Assembly: GCA_029227815.1 (NCBI GenBank)
Contig: CP118523.1
Location: 4,278,001 to 4,342,000 of the forward strand
Reading direction: 5' to 3'
Source of the DNA: Clostridiaceae bacterium M8S5
GTDB lineage: Bacteria; Bacillota; Clostridia; Tissierellales; MCWD3
DNA length: 64,000 nucleotides
Shown here: positions 52,356-62,038 of the stretch, in pieces
Numbering within the stretch: the stretch's first letter is position 1
Layout of the letters: every line of letters starts with the position of its first letter
Notes under the pieces: generated by a model
Seen by the model: the letters and a program-made list of their open reading frames with translations, nothing else
Told to the model about the DNA's origin: nothing
Database searches by the model: none
Translations under genes and position numbers: made by a program

Positions 52356-52901
52356 CTATTTTCCTTTCCAATCTTCTGCAAGCATGCCATAAACAAAAAG
52401 ATCTACATAATGGTCATATAACCACTCTGCTTGCCTTATACATCCTTCATTTACAAACCCCAATCTCTCAGGAATTTTCCTGCTTTTCTTATTTTTAGTT
52501 GCAACTCTAATTTCAACCTTGTTCAATTTCAAATAATTCACAGCATAATCAGTCAATGCTTTTGCCACTTTAGTCATGATTCCATTGCCTTGATACTTCT
52601 TATCCAACCAATAGCCAATTTGTACAGTTTTGTTTGCATGATTTATTATATTATAACCAGCTACACCAACAATTTCTTCCTTAAATATGATAACTGTATT
52701 CATGCTCTTATTTTCAGCAAAGCCCTTTAATGACATATTAATATATTCAATTGTATCATCTACTTTAGTAGAAAAATCCAGCCAAGGAAGCCATTCACGC
52801 AAGTATTCTCTTGAATTATCAATTAATTCAAAAACTGTTTGAGCATCTTTTAGCTCTATCAGCTTTAATGATAATTCACTATTGATTTCGTATAAAAACA
52901 T
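52356..52901 (-). CDS. GNAT N-acetyltransferase, RimJ/RimL-like
   Basis: 181 residues of the RimL/Acetyltransf_3 type. Typical features: LKDAQTVFELIDNSREYLREWLPWLD at the start, GYWLDKKYQGNGIMTKVAKALTDYA as the acetyl-CoA loop, and NKKSRKIPERLGFVNEGCIRQAEWL. In this class, members modify ribosomal proteins or small amines; the target is unknown. AGGAGG precedes the ATG. Confidence 0.88.
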   Translation of the reverse strand: MFLYEINSELSLKLIELKDAQTVFELIDNSREYLREWLPWLDFSTKVDDTIEYINMSLKGFAENKSMNTVIIFKEEIVGVAGYNIINHANKTVQIGYWLDKKYQGNGIMTKVAKALTDYAVNYLKLNKVEIRVATKNKKSRKIPERLGFVNEGCIRQAEWLYDHYVDLFVYGMLAEDWKGK

Positions 52902-53016
52902 ACTCTACCTCCTATTCTCAATAAATAGTTTTCCTTATATATTATCACACCCTAAATACTAAGCAAAACACTTTTTGTTATTTCCTACAATATTAGTTCA
53001 TCTATAAAGCATGCTT

Positions 53017-54342
53017 TTAATATATACTTTTTGGGTGAAAGATGCCTTTATCTTTAAGATAGTAATCAAAGAACTTTAGTACTATACTGTTCATCGTTTC
53101 AACCACATAAAATTTATTGGCTTTTTGTTTAATACCCACCTTCTCTACTTGGTTTGATATCATCCTCATAATAAAAGGCGAAAACATTGGCAAATCAGTC
53201 AAGCTCAAATGACTCGTTCCAGCTATATGCACTTCGTAAGCATCATGCGTGTTGTCTGCCAACATTTTTCGATGTTTAATAAAATTAGAATCTTTTACGC
53301 CATCAAGTAACTTTTTCATGTCATCAGTATAAATGCTTAATATAGGAGTTGGATAAATTTCCTGATTTATTATATGCTCACCATCCTTGAATCCATACTC
53401 ACCAAGTAAATCTGCATCTAAATTTATAACTGATTTTATATCTTTGCGGTTTCTTCCTATTTTTGCACTTGCCGCTCCTCCTAAAGAATGCCCCATTAAA
53501 CCTATTTTATTAACATCTATGAGCTGATATATATTGTCCGAATTACCATCTTTGGCATAACTTATAATCGTATCAAGAACAAAATTCATATCATCAGTTC
53601 GCACTTTCATCCATTTCTGCTCAATCTTATATGAAGTCTTTTCATCATAAACGCTGTTATTGACATCTACTATTTCTTGTACAAATGATTTGTCTACCAT
53701 CGTAAAATTACCATCAGTATCTATTGTTAACATAGAATGATACGGATGGCTAATAGAACATACAACATATCCATTGCTTGCTAAATTCTCACATGTTGAA
53801 GTATTGCTAGTTCCTATTCCAAAAGCACCATGCGAGAACACCACTAAAGGTTGTCTATCCTTTATTTCAGCTGGGTACCAAAACTCAACTGTAACCTTTC
53901 GTTTCTCTCCTTTGTCATTAAATGTTTCAACGTGTTTGTTATCTGTATAAGTATAAACAGCTGTGTTAATCTTGTATTGACCAGTAATCTTTATCTCTTT
54001 ATACTGTGGAAATATTAAAGCTGGTATCAAAGCTATTACTATAATCAACCACATAGCTATTCCCTTAAATATCGTTCTCACAGGTTTATAAATTTTCTTA
54101 TCCTGATTATTGCGTATAATTGATATACACGAAATTATAGCTAAAATCGATAATACTAATGCAAGCAACTTCCATCTGAAACTCCACTGAATTAATGATA
54201 TAAATACAAATAGAACAAATATACCAAATACAATTAACCTGATACAACTTCTTATTTTATTTTGATTAGATTTTGTTTTGACACACAATACCATAATTGT
54301 TATTTCTATAGCCGCTGCAATTATAAGTATAATTATTCCCAT
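53017..54342 (-). CDS. Membrane-anchored alpha/beta hydrolase (PAF acetylhydrolase-like)
   Basis: 441 residues. About 115 N-terminal residues form three or four transmembrane helices, then an extracytoplasmic hydrolase domain. The oxyanion region is PLVVFSHGAFGIGTSNTSTCENLASNGYVV, the nucleophile is Ser in GLMGHSLGGAAS, and the acid and His follow (LDADLLG; GTSHLSLTDLP). This pattern matches platelet-activating-factor acetylhydrolase-like enzymes. AGGGGG precedes the ATG. Substrate unknown. Confidence 0.82.
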   Translation of the reverse strand: MGIIILIIAAAIEITIMVLCVKTKSNQNKIRSCIRLIVFGIFVLFVFISLIQWSFRWKLLALVLSILAIISCISIIRNNQDKKIYKPVRTIFKGIAMWLIIVIALIPALIFPQYKEIKITGQYKINTAVYTYTDNKHVETFNDKGEKRKVTVEFWYPAEIKDRQPLVVFSHGAFGIGTSNTSTCENLASNGYVVCSISHPYHSMLTIDTDGNFTMVDKSFVQEIVDVNNSVYDEKTSYKIEQKWMKVRTDDMNFVLDTIISYAKDGNSDNIYQLIDVNKIGLMGHSLGGAASAKIGRNRKDIKSVINLDADLLGEYGFKDGEHIINQEIYPTPILSIYTDDMKKLLDGVKDSNFIKHRKMLADNTHDAYEVHIAGTSHLSLTDLPMFSPFIMRMISNQVEKVGIKQKANKFYVVETMNSIVLKFFDYYLKDKGIFHPKSIY

Positions 54343-54511
54343 AGTCTTACCCCCTTTTTTTTAATGTTTAAGTTAAAGTATAATTCCTTCTAACTCAGCA
54401 TATTATATGCATCACCAAATGTATATGATATAAACATTATTGTGTATCTATAAATAGGTAAAATGCAAAAAAGGGGTATTAAGTTGTCATTAGTTTTTTA
54501 GTTTTAGCGCT

Positions 54512-54937
54512 TCATTGATTCTTCATTACCTTCAATTTTTCATTAATGCTATGTGCATCTTTTTTATCTTCTGTCCAAGATAAAAATCGAACAACTATAT
54601 AAATTATAGCAATCTGTAATGCAAGTAAAAATGTCATTATTTTACTTGTTAATATATTTAATATATTCCCGAAAACCAGTAAAACTATTTCCAATAGTAC
54701 AAAATGTATTACCCTTCTAACTTTCATTTGTTTTTCAGATATTTCCTTTGGTGAATAAAAGATTAATCCTGGTAAACAGCTTATAAAAGCACATGTCATA
54801 TAAATAAACACTTCTTTTAACTCAAAATACTCGTTTGGTGCAAATATCTGTCGTAAAATAGTTATAAACATAACTATAATCGCAAACGTGATACAATAAT
54901 TATTAATAAATCTTTTAATATAATTTTTATATTTCAT
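54512..54937 (-). CDS. DUF3021 family membrane protein
   Basis: 141 residues with four predicted helices. DUF3021 genes are almost always immediately downstream of a LytTR regulator gene, as here (14 bases apart, same strand). They are thought to modulate the partner regulator, possibly by membrane sequestration; direct evidence in this organism is lacking. AGGAGG precedes the ATG. Confidence 0.82.
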   Translation of the reverse strand: MKYKNYIKRFINNYCITFAIIVMFITILRQIFAPNEYFELKEVFIYMTCAFISCLPGLIFYSPKEISEKQMKVRRVIHFVLLEIVLLVFGNILNILTSKIMTFLLALQIAIIYIVVRFLSWTEDKKDAHSINEKLKVMKNQ

Positions 54938-54951
54938 TTCTAATTAACCTC

Positions 54952-55389
54952 CTATAAATCTAACATCCTTTTTAATATAGATACATACTTCCTTGAAATA
55001 TATAATCTTTCTCCATTATCTAACTTTGCCTCAAACCTTCCACTCAAAGATGGTTTAACAAATGATATTTTTGTTAGATTTATAATTGTAGATTTAGATG
55101 CACGAAAAAATTTCTTTCCTCCACACATTTCTTCCAACTCATAAAGCTTATTCTTGGATTCAAACACCTTCTCTTTGCAGTATATAAACACTTTATTGTC
55201 TACTGCTTCGAAATAATATATATCTGTAATTCCAATTCTATGTATTTTGCTATCCTCATAGCCAAGTATGATATCTTTTCGTAGTCTTAACCCATTTATA
55301 ATTTTCAATATATCATCATTTACTTCATAACATCTAATGATGATTTCCTCTTCTTGCTCCTTACCAATAGGTTCAATTGATACTTTCAT
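54952..55389 (-). CDS. LytTR-domain DNA-binding protein
   Basis: 145 residues without a receiver domain. The LytTR domain covers residues about 45-145: ITDIYYFEAVDNKVFIYCKEKVFESKNKLYELEE ... FFRASKSTIINLTKISFVKPS ... NGERLYISRKYV. One-component regulator forming a pair with the downstream DUF3021 protein. AAGGTGG precedes the ATG. Confidence 0.88.
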   Translation of the reverse strand: MKVSIEPIGKEQEEEIIIRCYEVNDDILKIINGLRLRKDIILGYEDSKIHRIGITDIYYFEAVDNKVFIYCKEKVFESKNKLYELEEMCGGKKFFRASKSTIINLTKISFVKPSLSGRFEAKLDNGERLYISRKYVSILKRMLDL

Positions 55390-55772
55390 ATTTTACCACC
55401 TTATATTTAATTCAATATATAAATCTCATATCTTACATACAAGTTATAACTTTGTATGGACTATTAGCAAATGCTCTATATTGTGCTGTATTCAAAATGT
55501 AATTTATCACATTTGCGAAAATAAATAATCTGTATAAATAGTATAACACAATACTTTTATGATTTTTTAGCGGTGTTTCTTCTATAACTCTAATATATAA
55601 AAAGAAAGTAGCTTTTCATACTAGTTTAGTCATGAATATATATCTTACGATAAGAATGAATTATTCAACTTTTATTTTAAAAATTATAGAAAATATTTTA
55701 TATTTTGTTATATTTTTTATAAATAATATTATATTGTTATAATACGAATTTAATCTAAAGTAGGAAATATTA
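55390..55772. other. Divergent intergenic region
   Basis: Very AT-rich 383 bp between the LytTR gene and a peptidoglycan-binding protein. A -10-like TATAAT lies at 55738-55743, 30 bases before the latter's start. I see no gene or structured RNA. Confidence 0.4.
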
Positions 55773-56144
55773 ATGAAAAAAACTAACAGAAAAATGATTG
55801 CATTACTATTTATTCTCGTAATGACAATGGCATTAAGTAGTATTACAGCTTTTGCAGCTCCTAGTTGGCCGACTCTTAGAGAAGGTAAAAAAGGAGTTAA
55901 CGTTAGAACTTTGCAATGTTTATTAAATTTCCATAAGTGTTACACTGGCGTTGATGGTGAATTTGGTACAGGAACAAGGAGCGCTGTTAAAAAATTTCAA
56001 TCAAAAGTTAGACTAACGGCTGATGGTATTTTTGGATCTAAGACTAAAGAATATGTTAAAGATTTTCAAGCTAGATACAATCTTGATGTTGATGGTTATG
56101 TCGGTCCTGAAACATGGCTAAATTTAATTGGTCGTCTTAACTAA
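55773..56144 (+). CDS. Secreted peptidoglycan-binding protein
   Basis: 123 residues. Signal peptide KMIALLFILVMTMALSSITAFA, cut probably after FAA, then two PG_binding_1-like units: LREGKKGVNVRTLQCLLNFHKCYTGVDGEFGTGTRSAVKKFQ and a second with ADGIFGSKTKEYVKDFQ...VDGYVGPETW. No catalytic domain follows, so it is a stand-alone cell-wall binding protein. The ribosome binding site is weak (AGTAGGAAA). Confidence 0.87.
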   Translation: MKKTNRKMIALLFILVMTMALSSITAFAAPSWPTLREGKKGVNVRTLQCLLNFHKCYTGVDGEFGTGTRSAVKKFQSKVRLTADGIFGSKTKEYVKDFQARYNLDVDGYVGPETWLNLIGRLN

Positions 56145-56160
56145 CCCTTATATAGTTTGT

Positions 56161-56194
56161 AAGCTTATCTTGCAAAACAAGATAAGCTTTTTTT
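56161..56194 (+). terminator. Terminator of the peptidoglycan-binding protein gene
   Basis: 12-bp stem AAGCTTATCTTG / CAAGATAAGCTT followed by seven T. Confidence 0.85.
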
Positions 56195-56269
56195 ACACAC
56201 TTTAATATCATATATGCAAAACATAAACTATTTTTGTTATTGAAGGATTCATTGCTTTTATTTACAATA

Positions 56270-56301
56270 AAAATACTAGTAGCATCACCGCCACTAGTAT
56301 T
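56270..56301. terminator. Terminator of the MerR gene
   Basis: AATACTAGT / ACTAGTATT stem with a GC-containing loop; minus-strand U-rich tail. It follows the MerR gene at 56317. Confidence 0.6.
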
Positions 56302-56316
56302 CTTTCATTTATTAAT

Positions 56317-57117
56317 TTATTCAATAGGTACTAGGATCTTTGTTTCGTATTTCTTAGTATTTCCCGCCAATAACATTCCAGGGCCTTTTATATATATTTC
56401 TCTCGTTGGAGTTTTTGATTTTAAATCATTCTGTTTTATATAATCTGTAACTACTTTATAACTTGCAGATAACTTATCGTATGGTCCAATATGAGTTAAA
56501 CTAACACACTTTTGTTTGCTCAATATCCTGGAAGTTACATCTCCGTTATTAATAGGTTTTTTAACTGGTATAGCTACTTCTATGTCAGCATTTTCTTCTG
56601 TATAATCTTCATCATAATATAGTGCAAATGGCGCTGACTCCCCCTTGCCACCTACTTCTTTAAAAAGTTTTTCTATATAAGTTCCCATATCTTCATATCT
56701 ACCTTTGTATCGTATCGATGCAATTAATACCTCTTCTACTTCTACAACACTTACACCTTGCTCCTTGTTCATAATATTAACCTCCTTCAGATTTTTAATT
56801 TCATTTTGAATATTATTTTGCATTTTTCTAAAAGAAGCAATTTTCTTTTCTATTTGTTGATGCTTTTCTAGCAAATATTTTGTTATATCTTCTGAATCAT
56901 TTATACTAGGTATTATTTCTTGAAGTTCTTTAATACCAAACTCATAACTTCTAAGTAGTTTTATGTACATCGCCTTCTTAAAGTTCTCTTCATTATAATA
57001 CCTATAATTTGTTTCCTCATCAATTCTTGCTGGAATCAACAACCCAATATCATTATAATATCTTAGAGCTTTAACAGTTAGAAAAGTTATCTTAGAAAAT
57101 TCTCCGATTTTATACAT
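56317..57117 (-). CDS. MerR family regulator with GyrI-like effector domain
   Basis: 266 residues. N-terminal MerR helix-turn-helix (KIGEFSKITFLTVKALRYYNDIGLLIPARI...NYRYYNEENF), dimerisation helix, and a C-terminal GyrI-like ligand-binding domain (SVVEVEEVLIASIRYKGRYEDMGTYIEKLF ... GDVTSRILSKQKCVSLTHIGPYDKLSASYK). GAAAGGAG precedes the ATG. Its own promoter has a 20-bp MerR-type spacer, indicating autoregulation. Divergent from a flavoprotein gene that it may control. Confidence 0.9.
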   Translation of the reverse strand: MYKIGEFSKITFLTVKALRYYNDIGLLIPARIDEETNYRYYNEENFKKAMYIKLLRSYEFGIKELQEIIPSINDSEDITKYLLEKHQQIEKKIASFRKMQNNIQNEIKNLKEVNIMNKEQGVSVVEVEEVLIASIRYKGRYEDMGTYIEKLFKEVGGKGESAPFALYYDEDYTEENADIEVAIPVKKPINNGDVTSRILSKQKCVSLTHIGPYDKLSASYKVVTDYIKQNDLKSKTPTREIYIKGPGMLLAGNTKKYETKILVPIE

Positions 57118-57140
57118 CTCATTGCTCCTTTCTTAATTAA

Positions 57141-57172
57141 AGTATACTCCCTCTTGTGCAGGGTAGAGTCAA
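57141..57172 (-). promoter_or_regulatory. Autoregulated MerR-type promoter
   Basis: Minus strand: TTGACT (57167-57172), a 20-bp spacer and TATACT (57141-57146). The spacer contains the imperfect dyad CTACCCT ... AGAGGGAG. Long spacer plus dyad fits MerR-family activation. Confidence 0.62.
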
Positions 57173-57349
57173 GGATTTTATTATATGTTTTTATACTTTT
57201 TATTGTTTATTAGATCTTATAGATTTATCAACAACTATTTGGCTAAACAGATTTAATGGTTTAGTCGATCACATTACTATTAGACTAGGTAACCTCCTTG
57301 TCCTCTAATTCATAGTATGTATTGAAAATAATGTGAAAGGGGTTATCCA

Positions 57350-58672
57350 ATGCTTATAACAGGCGGTGTTGTCTGTAAAGACAATCCTATCTATCCTGAA
57401 GCTAGTAGTGATTTTAACCTAGCTTTTAAAAAATTCCCTCGTATTATAGTCTTTTGTTTTTCCGAAGAAGATGTCAAAAATGCGCTAAAATATGCAGTAT
57501 CAAATGATACTAAGTTTAGAGTCAGAACTGGAAGACATGATTACGAGGCAAATTCAAATGTTAATAAAGGAATGGTAATTGATATTAGTAATATAAATTA
57601 TACCATTGTTGATGAAATAAACAAAACTGCTAAGCTTGGCGGAGGAATTACAAGTGGAAAAATGTATTTTGATTTAGTTGATAAAGGTTATACTATCCCT
57701 TCTGGTACATGTCCAGATGTGGGCTTTGGCGCACTTACTTCAAACGGAGGAGTTGGTTTTGCATCAAGACTATTGGGTCTTGCCTGTGATAACCTTTTAG
57801 AAGCTGAATTGATAAATTATAAAGGCGATAAAATAGTTGCCAATAAAGATCGTAATAAAAACTTATTTTGGGCTATACAAGGTGGACTCGCTTCAAACTT
57901 TGGAGTACTTGTTTCATTGACTTATAAGATTACTCCAGTATGTAAGGTTTCAACTTATGTTATAACTTGGAATAATAAATACTTTGTTGATGTAGTTGCT
58001 GCTTGGCAAACTATCACTCCTGATGCTGATGTTCGGTTAACAAATACTATAAATTATGAAAAAAAACCTTCTGGTGAGATTATATTATCATCACGTGGGC
58101 AATTTTTTGGAAAACCAGAAAAATTAGAACAAATAATTAAACCGTTAATAGACGCTGCACCGATAGAATCAATAGATATAGAATATATTCCTTATAAAAA
58201 AGCTATAGAAAAGTGGGCTGATGACTGCTCTGGCCCTCGCAAATTCAAAGCAACAGGTTCTTTTATATTTGAGCCACTCAGTAAAAGAATGTTAAATCTT
58301 TTAAATGAGAAATTAATAAATGCTCCTAAAAACTCAGCTCAGTTCTATGAATTCATGGCACTTAACGGAAATGTGAGTAATGTAAAACCAAATGAAACAG
58401 CTTATGTTCATAGAGATGCCTTATATCTGCTAGAAATAGAATCTATATGGACTTTGGAACTTGATAGAAAAGATAATATCGATTGGACGAACAATGTCAA
58501 ATCCTCATTAGACACTGCTGGTGTAGGAACGTATAGAGGTTTTACTGATTTTCATCTTGTTGATTGGCAAAAACAATATTATGGAGACAATTATCTAAAA
58601 CTAAGAGAAGTTAAATCTAAATATGATCCTCAAAATATTTTTAATTTTCCACAGTCAATAAAGCCATTATAG
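57350..58672 (+). CDS. FAD-binding oxidoreductase of the BBE (berberine bridge enzyme-like) family
   Basis: 440 residues, FAD_binding_4 domain followed by a BBE C-terminal segment (YYGDNYLKLREVKSKYDPQNIFNFPQSI). Two attachment residues for a doubly covalent FAD are present: His63 in RTGRHDYE and Cys121 in SGTCPDVGFG. It lacks the usual GG after VG. Members oxidise alcohols, sugars or secondary metabolites with oxygen or other acceptors; the substrate is unknown and an oxygen-using type would be odd in a strict anaerobe. AAAGGGG precedes the ATG. Cytoplasmic; no signal peptide. Confidence 0.85.
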   Translation: MLITGGVVCKDNPIYPEASSDFNLAFKKFPRIIVFCFSEEDVKNALKYAVSNDTKFRVRTGRHDYEANSNVNKGMVIDISNINYTIVDEINKTAKLGGGITSGKMYFDLVDKGYTIPSGTCPDVGFGALTSNGGVGFASRLLGLACDNLLEAELINYKGDKIVANKDRNKNLFWAIQGGLASNFGVLVSLTYKITPVCKVSTYVITWNNKYFVDVVAAWQTITPDADVRLTNTINYEKKPSGEIILSSRGQFFGKPEKLEQIIKPLIDAAPIESIDIEYIPYKKAIEKWADDCSGPRKFKATGSFIFEPLSKRMLNLLNEKLINAPKNSAQFYEFMALNGNVSNVKPNETAYVHRDALYLLEIESIWTLELDRKDNIDWTNNVKSSLDTAGVGTYRGFTDFHLVDWQKQYYGDNYLKLREVKSKYDPQNIFNFPQSIKPL

Positions 58673-58710
58673 AAATGTGTAACCATATTAATCAATAGAT
58701 ATTAAAGGCT

Positions 58711-58740
58711 AAACCCCACAGAATCCATGTGGGGTTTTAT
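58711..58740. terminator. Bidirectional terminator
   Basis: AAACCCCACA / TGTGGGGTTT stem between convergent genes; ends the BCCT operon on the minus strand. Confidence 0.8.
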
Positions 58741-58764
58741 GTTACTATTATTTATTGTTCACAT

Positions 58765-60294
58765 TTATAAATTACCTATTTCATTATTTTTAATCGGTGT
58801 TGCTTTATAATCATTTATCATCCATTTTAGCCAACCATAAATCATGACAATCATTACTAAAATAATTGGTACACCAGTGATTATAGCCGCCGTCTTTATA
58901 GTTCCAAGCTCAGCCTTGATGAAGATCATTGTCAATGGAACTAGAGCTAATGCAATACACCAGAATAATCTATGCAATGGATGTGGTTCTTCGTTTTCTT
59001 TAAGACCTGGTGTGGCAGTTGATGCCATTGTAAAAGCTGCTCCATCCAATGTTGTTGCAAGAAACAATACTGACACGATACAGAATATTACCATAAACAC
59101 ACTACTAAGTGGCAATGTTTTTAATACTTCTATTATAGCAGAAACATCCTGCCCATTTCCGAGCATTCCTACCATGTCGACCAATCCTTTAATATGGCGG
59201 TCAATTGATAAACTAGATATTACTCCAAAGAATAGGAAACAACCTGCACTTCCACTAATTATTGTATTTATAATAACAGACCTCAAAGTTCTTCCCTTTG
59301 ATACCTTCGCGATAAATATGCCAGTAAATGGCGCATAAGTTATCCAATATAGCCAGTAAAAAATGGTCCAGTTTTGAGAAAACCCAGATTTTCCTATTGC
59401 ATCAGTGAATAAACTCATTTGAACAAAATTTTGAATCATTAAGCCCAAAGAATTTGTTGTATTAGCTAATATGAACAATCCTGGTCCTAAAATAACAATA
59501 CCTATACAGAAAACAATTGCTAATTTGGTATTCATATTTGATATCATAGCCATACCTTTTTTTAATCCTATATAAGAACTTAATGAATAAACCACTGAAA
59601 TTATTAAGATAAGCACTATATTCATAGTAAATGTAGGTGTGATTCCAAGTACTGAAGAAAGGATTCTAGAAACTAATGGAACTGATACCCCTAATGTTAT
59701 ACTTAATCCACCAAAGCATATAAAGATAAACATAATATCAACTATTCTTCCTATTATTCCATTTTGCTTAATGCCAGTAATCTGACTTATTATTGCGCTA
59801 AGGCTTAAACCTTTGTTTTTGCGAACATAAAAATGATAACAGATTGGTATTCCAACTAATGCATAAAGTGTCCATGCACTAAATCCCCAGTGAAACATGC
59901 TGTATGGTAAAGACATTTCAAAAGCTCTTTGTGTACCTTCTTTAATCCCTAATCCCGGAGTACCTATATAATATGCCCATTCTATAAATGCCCAGTACAC
60001 TGTCGCTGATCCAAGACCACAACTTATCATCATAGAAACCCATTTAAACGTAGAGTATTCAGGTTCACTATTTCCAAAACGGATGTTTCCGTATTTACTA
60101 GCTGCTATATATATCAATAATAAAAAGCCAAGAAACGTAAATAATAGCGTAAAAGACCCAAACCAACTAGTCATCTTACTAAAAATAGCATTTGCTACCC
60201 TTTGTGAAGCTTCTGGTTGTAAATATAATAGCCCAACTACAACTAATACAATACTCACACTCACAGAAATTAATAATTTATCTATTTTTTTCAT
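58765..60294 (-). CDS. BCCT family transporter (betaine/choline/carnitine type)
   Basis: 509 residues with twelve predicted helices. BCCT motifs: ISCGLGSATVYWAFIEWAYYIGTPGLG, close to the CaiT-like group rather than the Na+-coupled GMGxG group, and FYWLYWITYAPFTGIFIAKVSKGRT with the tryptophan/tyrosine cage for a trimethylammonium head group. No long regulatory tails. AGGAGG precedes the ATG, 11 bases after the UxaA stop. Last gene of the sigma-54 operon, so it probably imports the compound that the upstream enzymes degrade, or exchanges it with a product. Confidence 0.9.
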   Translation of the reverse strand: MKKIDKLLISVSVSIVLVVVGLLYLQPEASQRVANAIFSKMTSWFGSFTLLFTFLGFLLLIYIAASKYGNIRFGNSEPEYSTFKWVSMMISCGLGSATVYWAFIEWAYYIGTPGLGIKEGTQRAFEMSLPYSMFHWGFSAWTLYALVGIPICYHFYVRKNKGLSLSAIISQITGIKQNGIIGRIVDIMFIFICFGGLSITLGVSVPLVSRILSSVLGITPTFTMNIVLILIISVVYSLSSYIGLKKGMAMISNMNTKLAIVFCIGIVILGPGLFILANTTNSLGLMIQNFVQMSLFTDAIGKSGFSQNWTIFYWLYWITYAPFTGIFIAKVSKGRTLRSVIINTIISGSAGCFLFFGVISSLSIDRHIKGLVDMVGMLGNGQDVSAIIEVLKTLPLSSVFMVIFCIVSVLFLATTLDGAAFTMASTATPGLKENEEPHPLHRLFWCIALALVPLTMIFIKAELGTIKTAAIITGVPIILVMIVMIYGWLKWMINDYKATPIKNNEIGNL

Positions 60295-60305
60295 TTAGTA
60301 TCCTC

Positions 60306-61487
60306 CTACTTACATTTTTTAATTCCAATACCTAAATAATGTTCAAGACGTATGTCTTTTTGTATAAGACTACAATAAGAATATCCAATATCTTCTATCT
60401 TTGTTTTTTCCCCATTCGCTACCTTCAAAACTTCTTCCAAAATCATCTTGCCAATATCATCACATGATTTTTCGCCCTTCATCACTTTAGTTGCATCTAT
60501 ATCAATATCTTCATTGATTAAATCTTCATTACCACTAACACGAATAACTGGTATTAGAGGATTGTTGAATCCAGCTGCTCCACTTGTCCATAGTATCAAC
60601 TGAGCTCCAACAGCTGCAAAATGCATTGCCGAACCACCACAAAGCATTGTCGCTTCAGATAAATACATCCCGGGTTTAGTAGGTTTTTCATAACCAAGTT
60701 GATTAAATCTAAGAACTCCCTCAATAGGTCTTGATCCAGTCTTAGCAAGTGCTCCCAAAGATTTTTCTTCAATAGTTGTAAGTCCTCCGATACTATTACC
60801 AATGCTCATTGTTTCTACAGCTGCTCCCGGTACACTCCACCTCTTTTCTTCATCTGAAATTAACTGTCTAATATCAGATGCTACTTCTTCACTGACTGCT
60901 CTCTTACATAAAGCATCTTCGCAACCTATAAGTTCAAATAATTCACCTGATACAGCTGTTGCACCTGCATCTACTAATAAATCAACTGCTTTACCCACGC
61001 TTGGATTAGAAGCTATTCCAGAACTCGTATCAGATCCACCACATTTAACTCCAACAACTAATTTTGAAATATCTACTAATTGACGACCCAAACTATTTGC
61101 GTATATTTCTATTTCTTTTGCAAGTTCTATTCCCTTTTTAATGGTAGCTTTAGTTCCACCATTCTTAAAACAGACAAGCGTCTTTGATAATTTGCCTGTT
61201 TTATTTACTGGATCAGCTACTAAATCGGGATGAATACTTCCACATCCCATAGCAATTACTAACACCCCTGCAACATTAGGATTACATCCTGCACTAATCA
61301 TATTACTAAGAATTTCTTCATTTCCTCCTAGCATGCAAGTATAATGATTAGTAACAATTACAGCATTGTCTATTTCTTCAGATATTTTTCTCGCTATACC
61401 TTCGCAACATTCATCTACTGATATGATTAATATTTTGTTTCTAATCCCAACGCTTCCATCTGGTCTTAGATACCCGTGAAATTTCAT
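60306..61487 (-). CDS. UxaA family hydro-lyase, large (C-terminal domain) subunit
   Basis: 393 residues matching the C-terminal domain of altronate/galactarate dehydratases: FHGYLRPDGSVGIRNKILIISVDECC, VTNHYTCMLGG, VIAMGCGSIHPDLV, VVGVKCGGSDTSSGIASNPSVG. Conserved cysteines are likely metal ligands for the hydroxy-acid dehydratase reaction. The SAF domain is encoded separately by the preceding gene, 26 bases upstream. AAAGGAG precedes the ATG. Substrate presumably a sugar acid or similar polyhydroxy acid. Confidence 0.88.
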   Translation of the reverse strand: MKFHGYLRPDGSVGIRNKILIISVDECCEGIARKISEEIDNAVIVTNHYTCMLGGNEEILSNMISAGCNPNVAGVLVIAMGCGSIHPDLVADPVNKTGKLSKTLVCFKNGGTKATIKKGIELAKEIEIYANSLGRQLVDISKLVVGVKCGGSDTSSGIASNPSVGKAVDLLVDAGATAVSGELFELIGCEDALCKRAVSEEVASDIRQLISDEEKRWSVPGAAVETMSIGNSIGGLTTIEEKSLGALAKTGSRPIEGVLRFNQLGYEKPTKPGMYLSEATMLCGGSAMHFAAVGAQLILWTSGAAGFNNPLIPVIRVSGNEDLINEDIDIDATKVMKGEKSCDDIGKMILEEVLKVANGEKTKIEDIGYSYCSLIQKDIRLEHYLGIGIKKCK

Positions 61488-61513
61488 ACATGTTCTCCTT
61501 TTCTATTTATTAA

Positions 61514-61849
61514 CTAATCTACTTTAATTCCCATCTGCTCAATAATCATCTTTTTAGCTGTATTTGGTATATCAACTCTTTGACTTTTAACATTATGAAC
61601 ATGAACTAGTCTTCCTTTATCAATATTTTTAGTCGTTACACCTATAGGAAAACCATATTTGATTATCTTATCATCTTTTTTTATATCGATTATCGCAATT
61701 TTATTACCAAATGGGATTGCTTCCATTGTTTGAATTTCTTTAATGACTTCATTTTTGTCTGAAATTACAGTTACTATCTCATTACAACTAATGTTCGCTA
61801 ATGCTGTTGCAACATTATCTTCGCTATACTTTTTTATTACTTTTTTCAA
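61514..61849 (-). CDS. UxaA family hydro-lyase, small (SAF domain) subunit
   Basis: 111 residues with the SAF fold of altronate dehydratase N-terminal domains: IPFGNKIAIIDIKKDDKIIKYGFPIGVTTKNIDKGRLVHVHNVKSQR. The HVHN segment is a family hallmark. Start is TTG at 61849 with AGGAAGTG upstream. In split UxaA enzymes the two subunits form one dehydratase. Confidence 0.87.
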   Translation of the reverse strand: MKKVIKKYSEDNVATALANISCNEIVTVISDKNEVIKEIQTMEAIPFGNKIAIIDIKKDDKIIKYGFPIGVTTKNIDKGRLVHVHNVKSQRVDIPNTAKKMIIEQMGIKVD

Positions 61850-62038
61850 TTATGACACTTCCTATTTTAAAATTTTTTTCTAAACCAATTTAAAATAAAT
61901 ACAAGTATTACAAAACAATATTTTTCCAACTATTTTACTTTAAAATATTACGAAAATGTTTTCCTGAACTTTATGCTATCTATTTTATAAACACTAAATG
62001 TTGCTTTATTGATAAACCTATGTTTAGATTATCACGTA

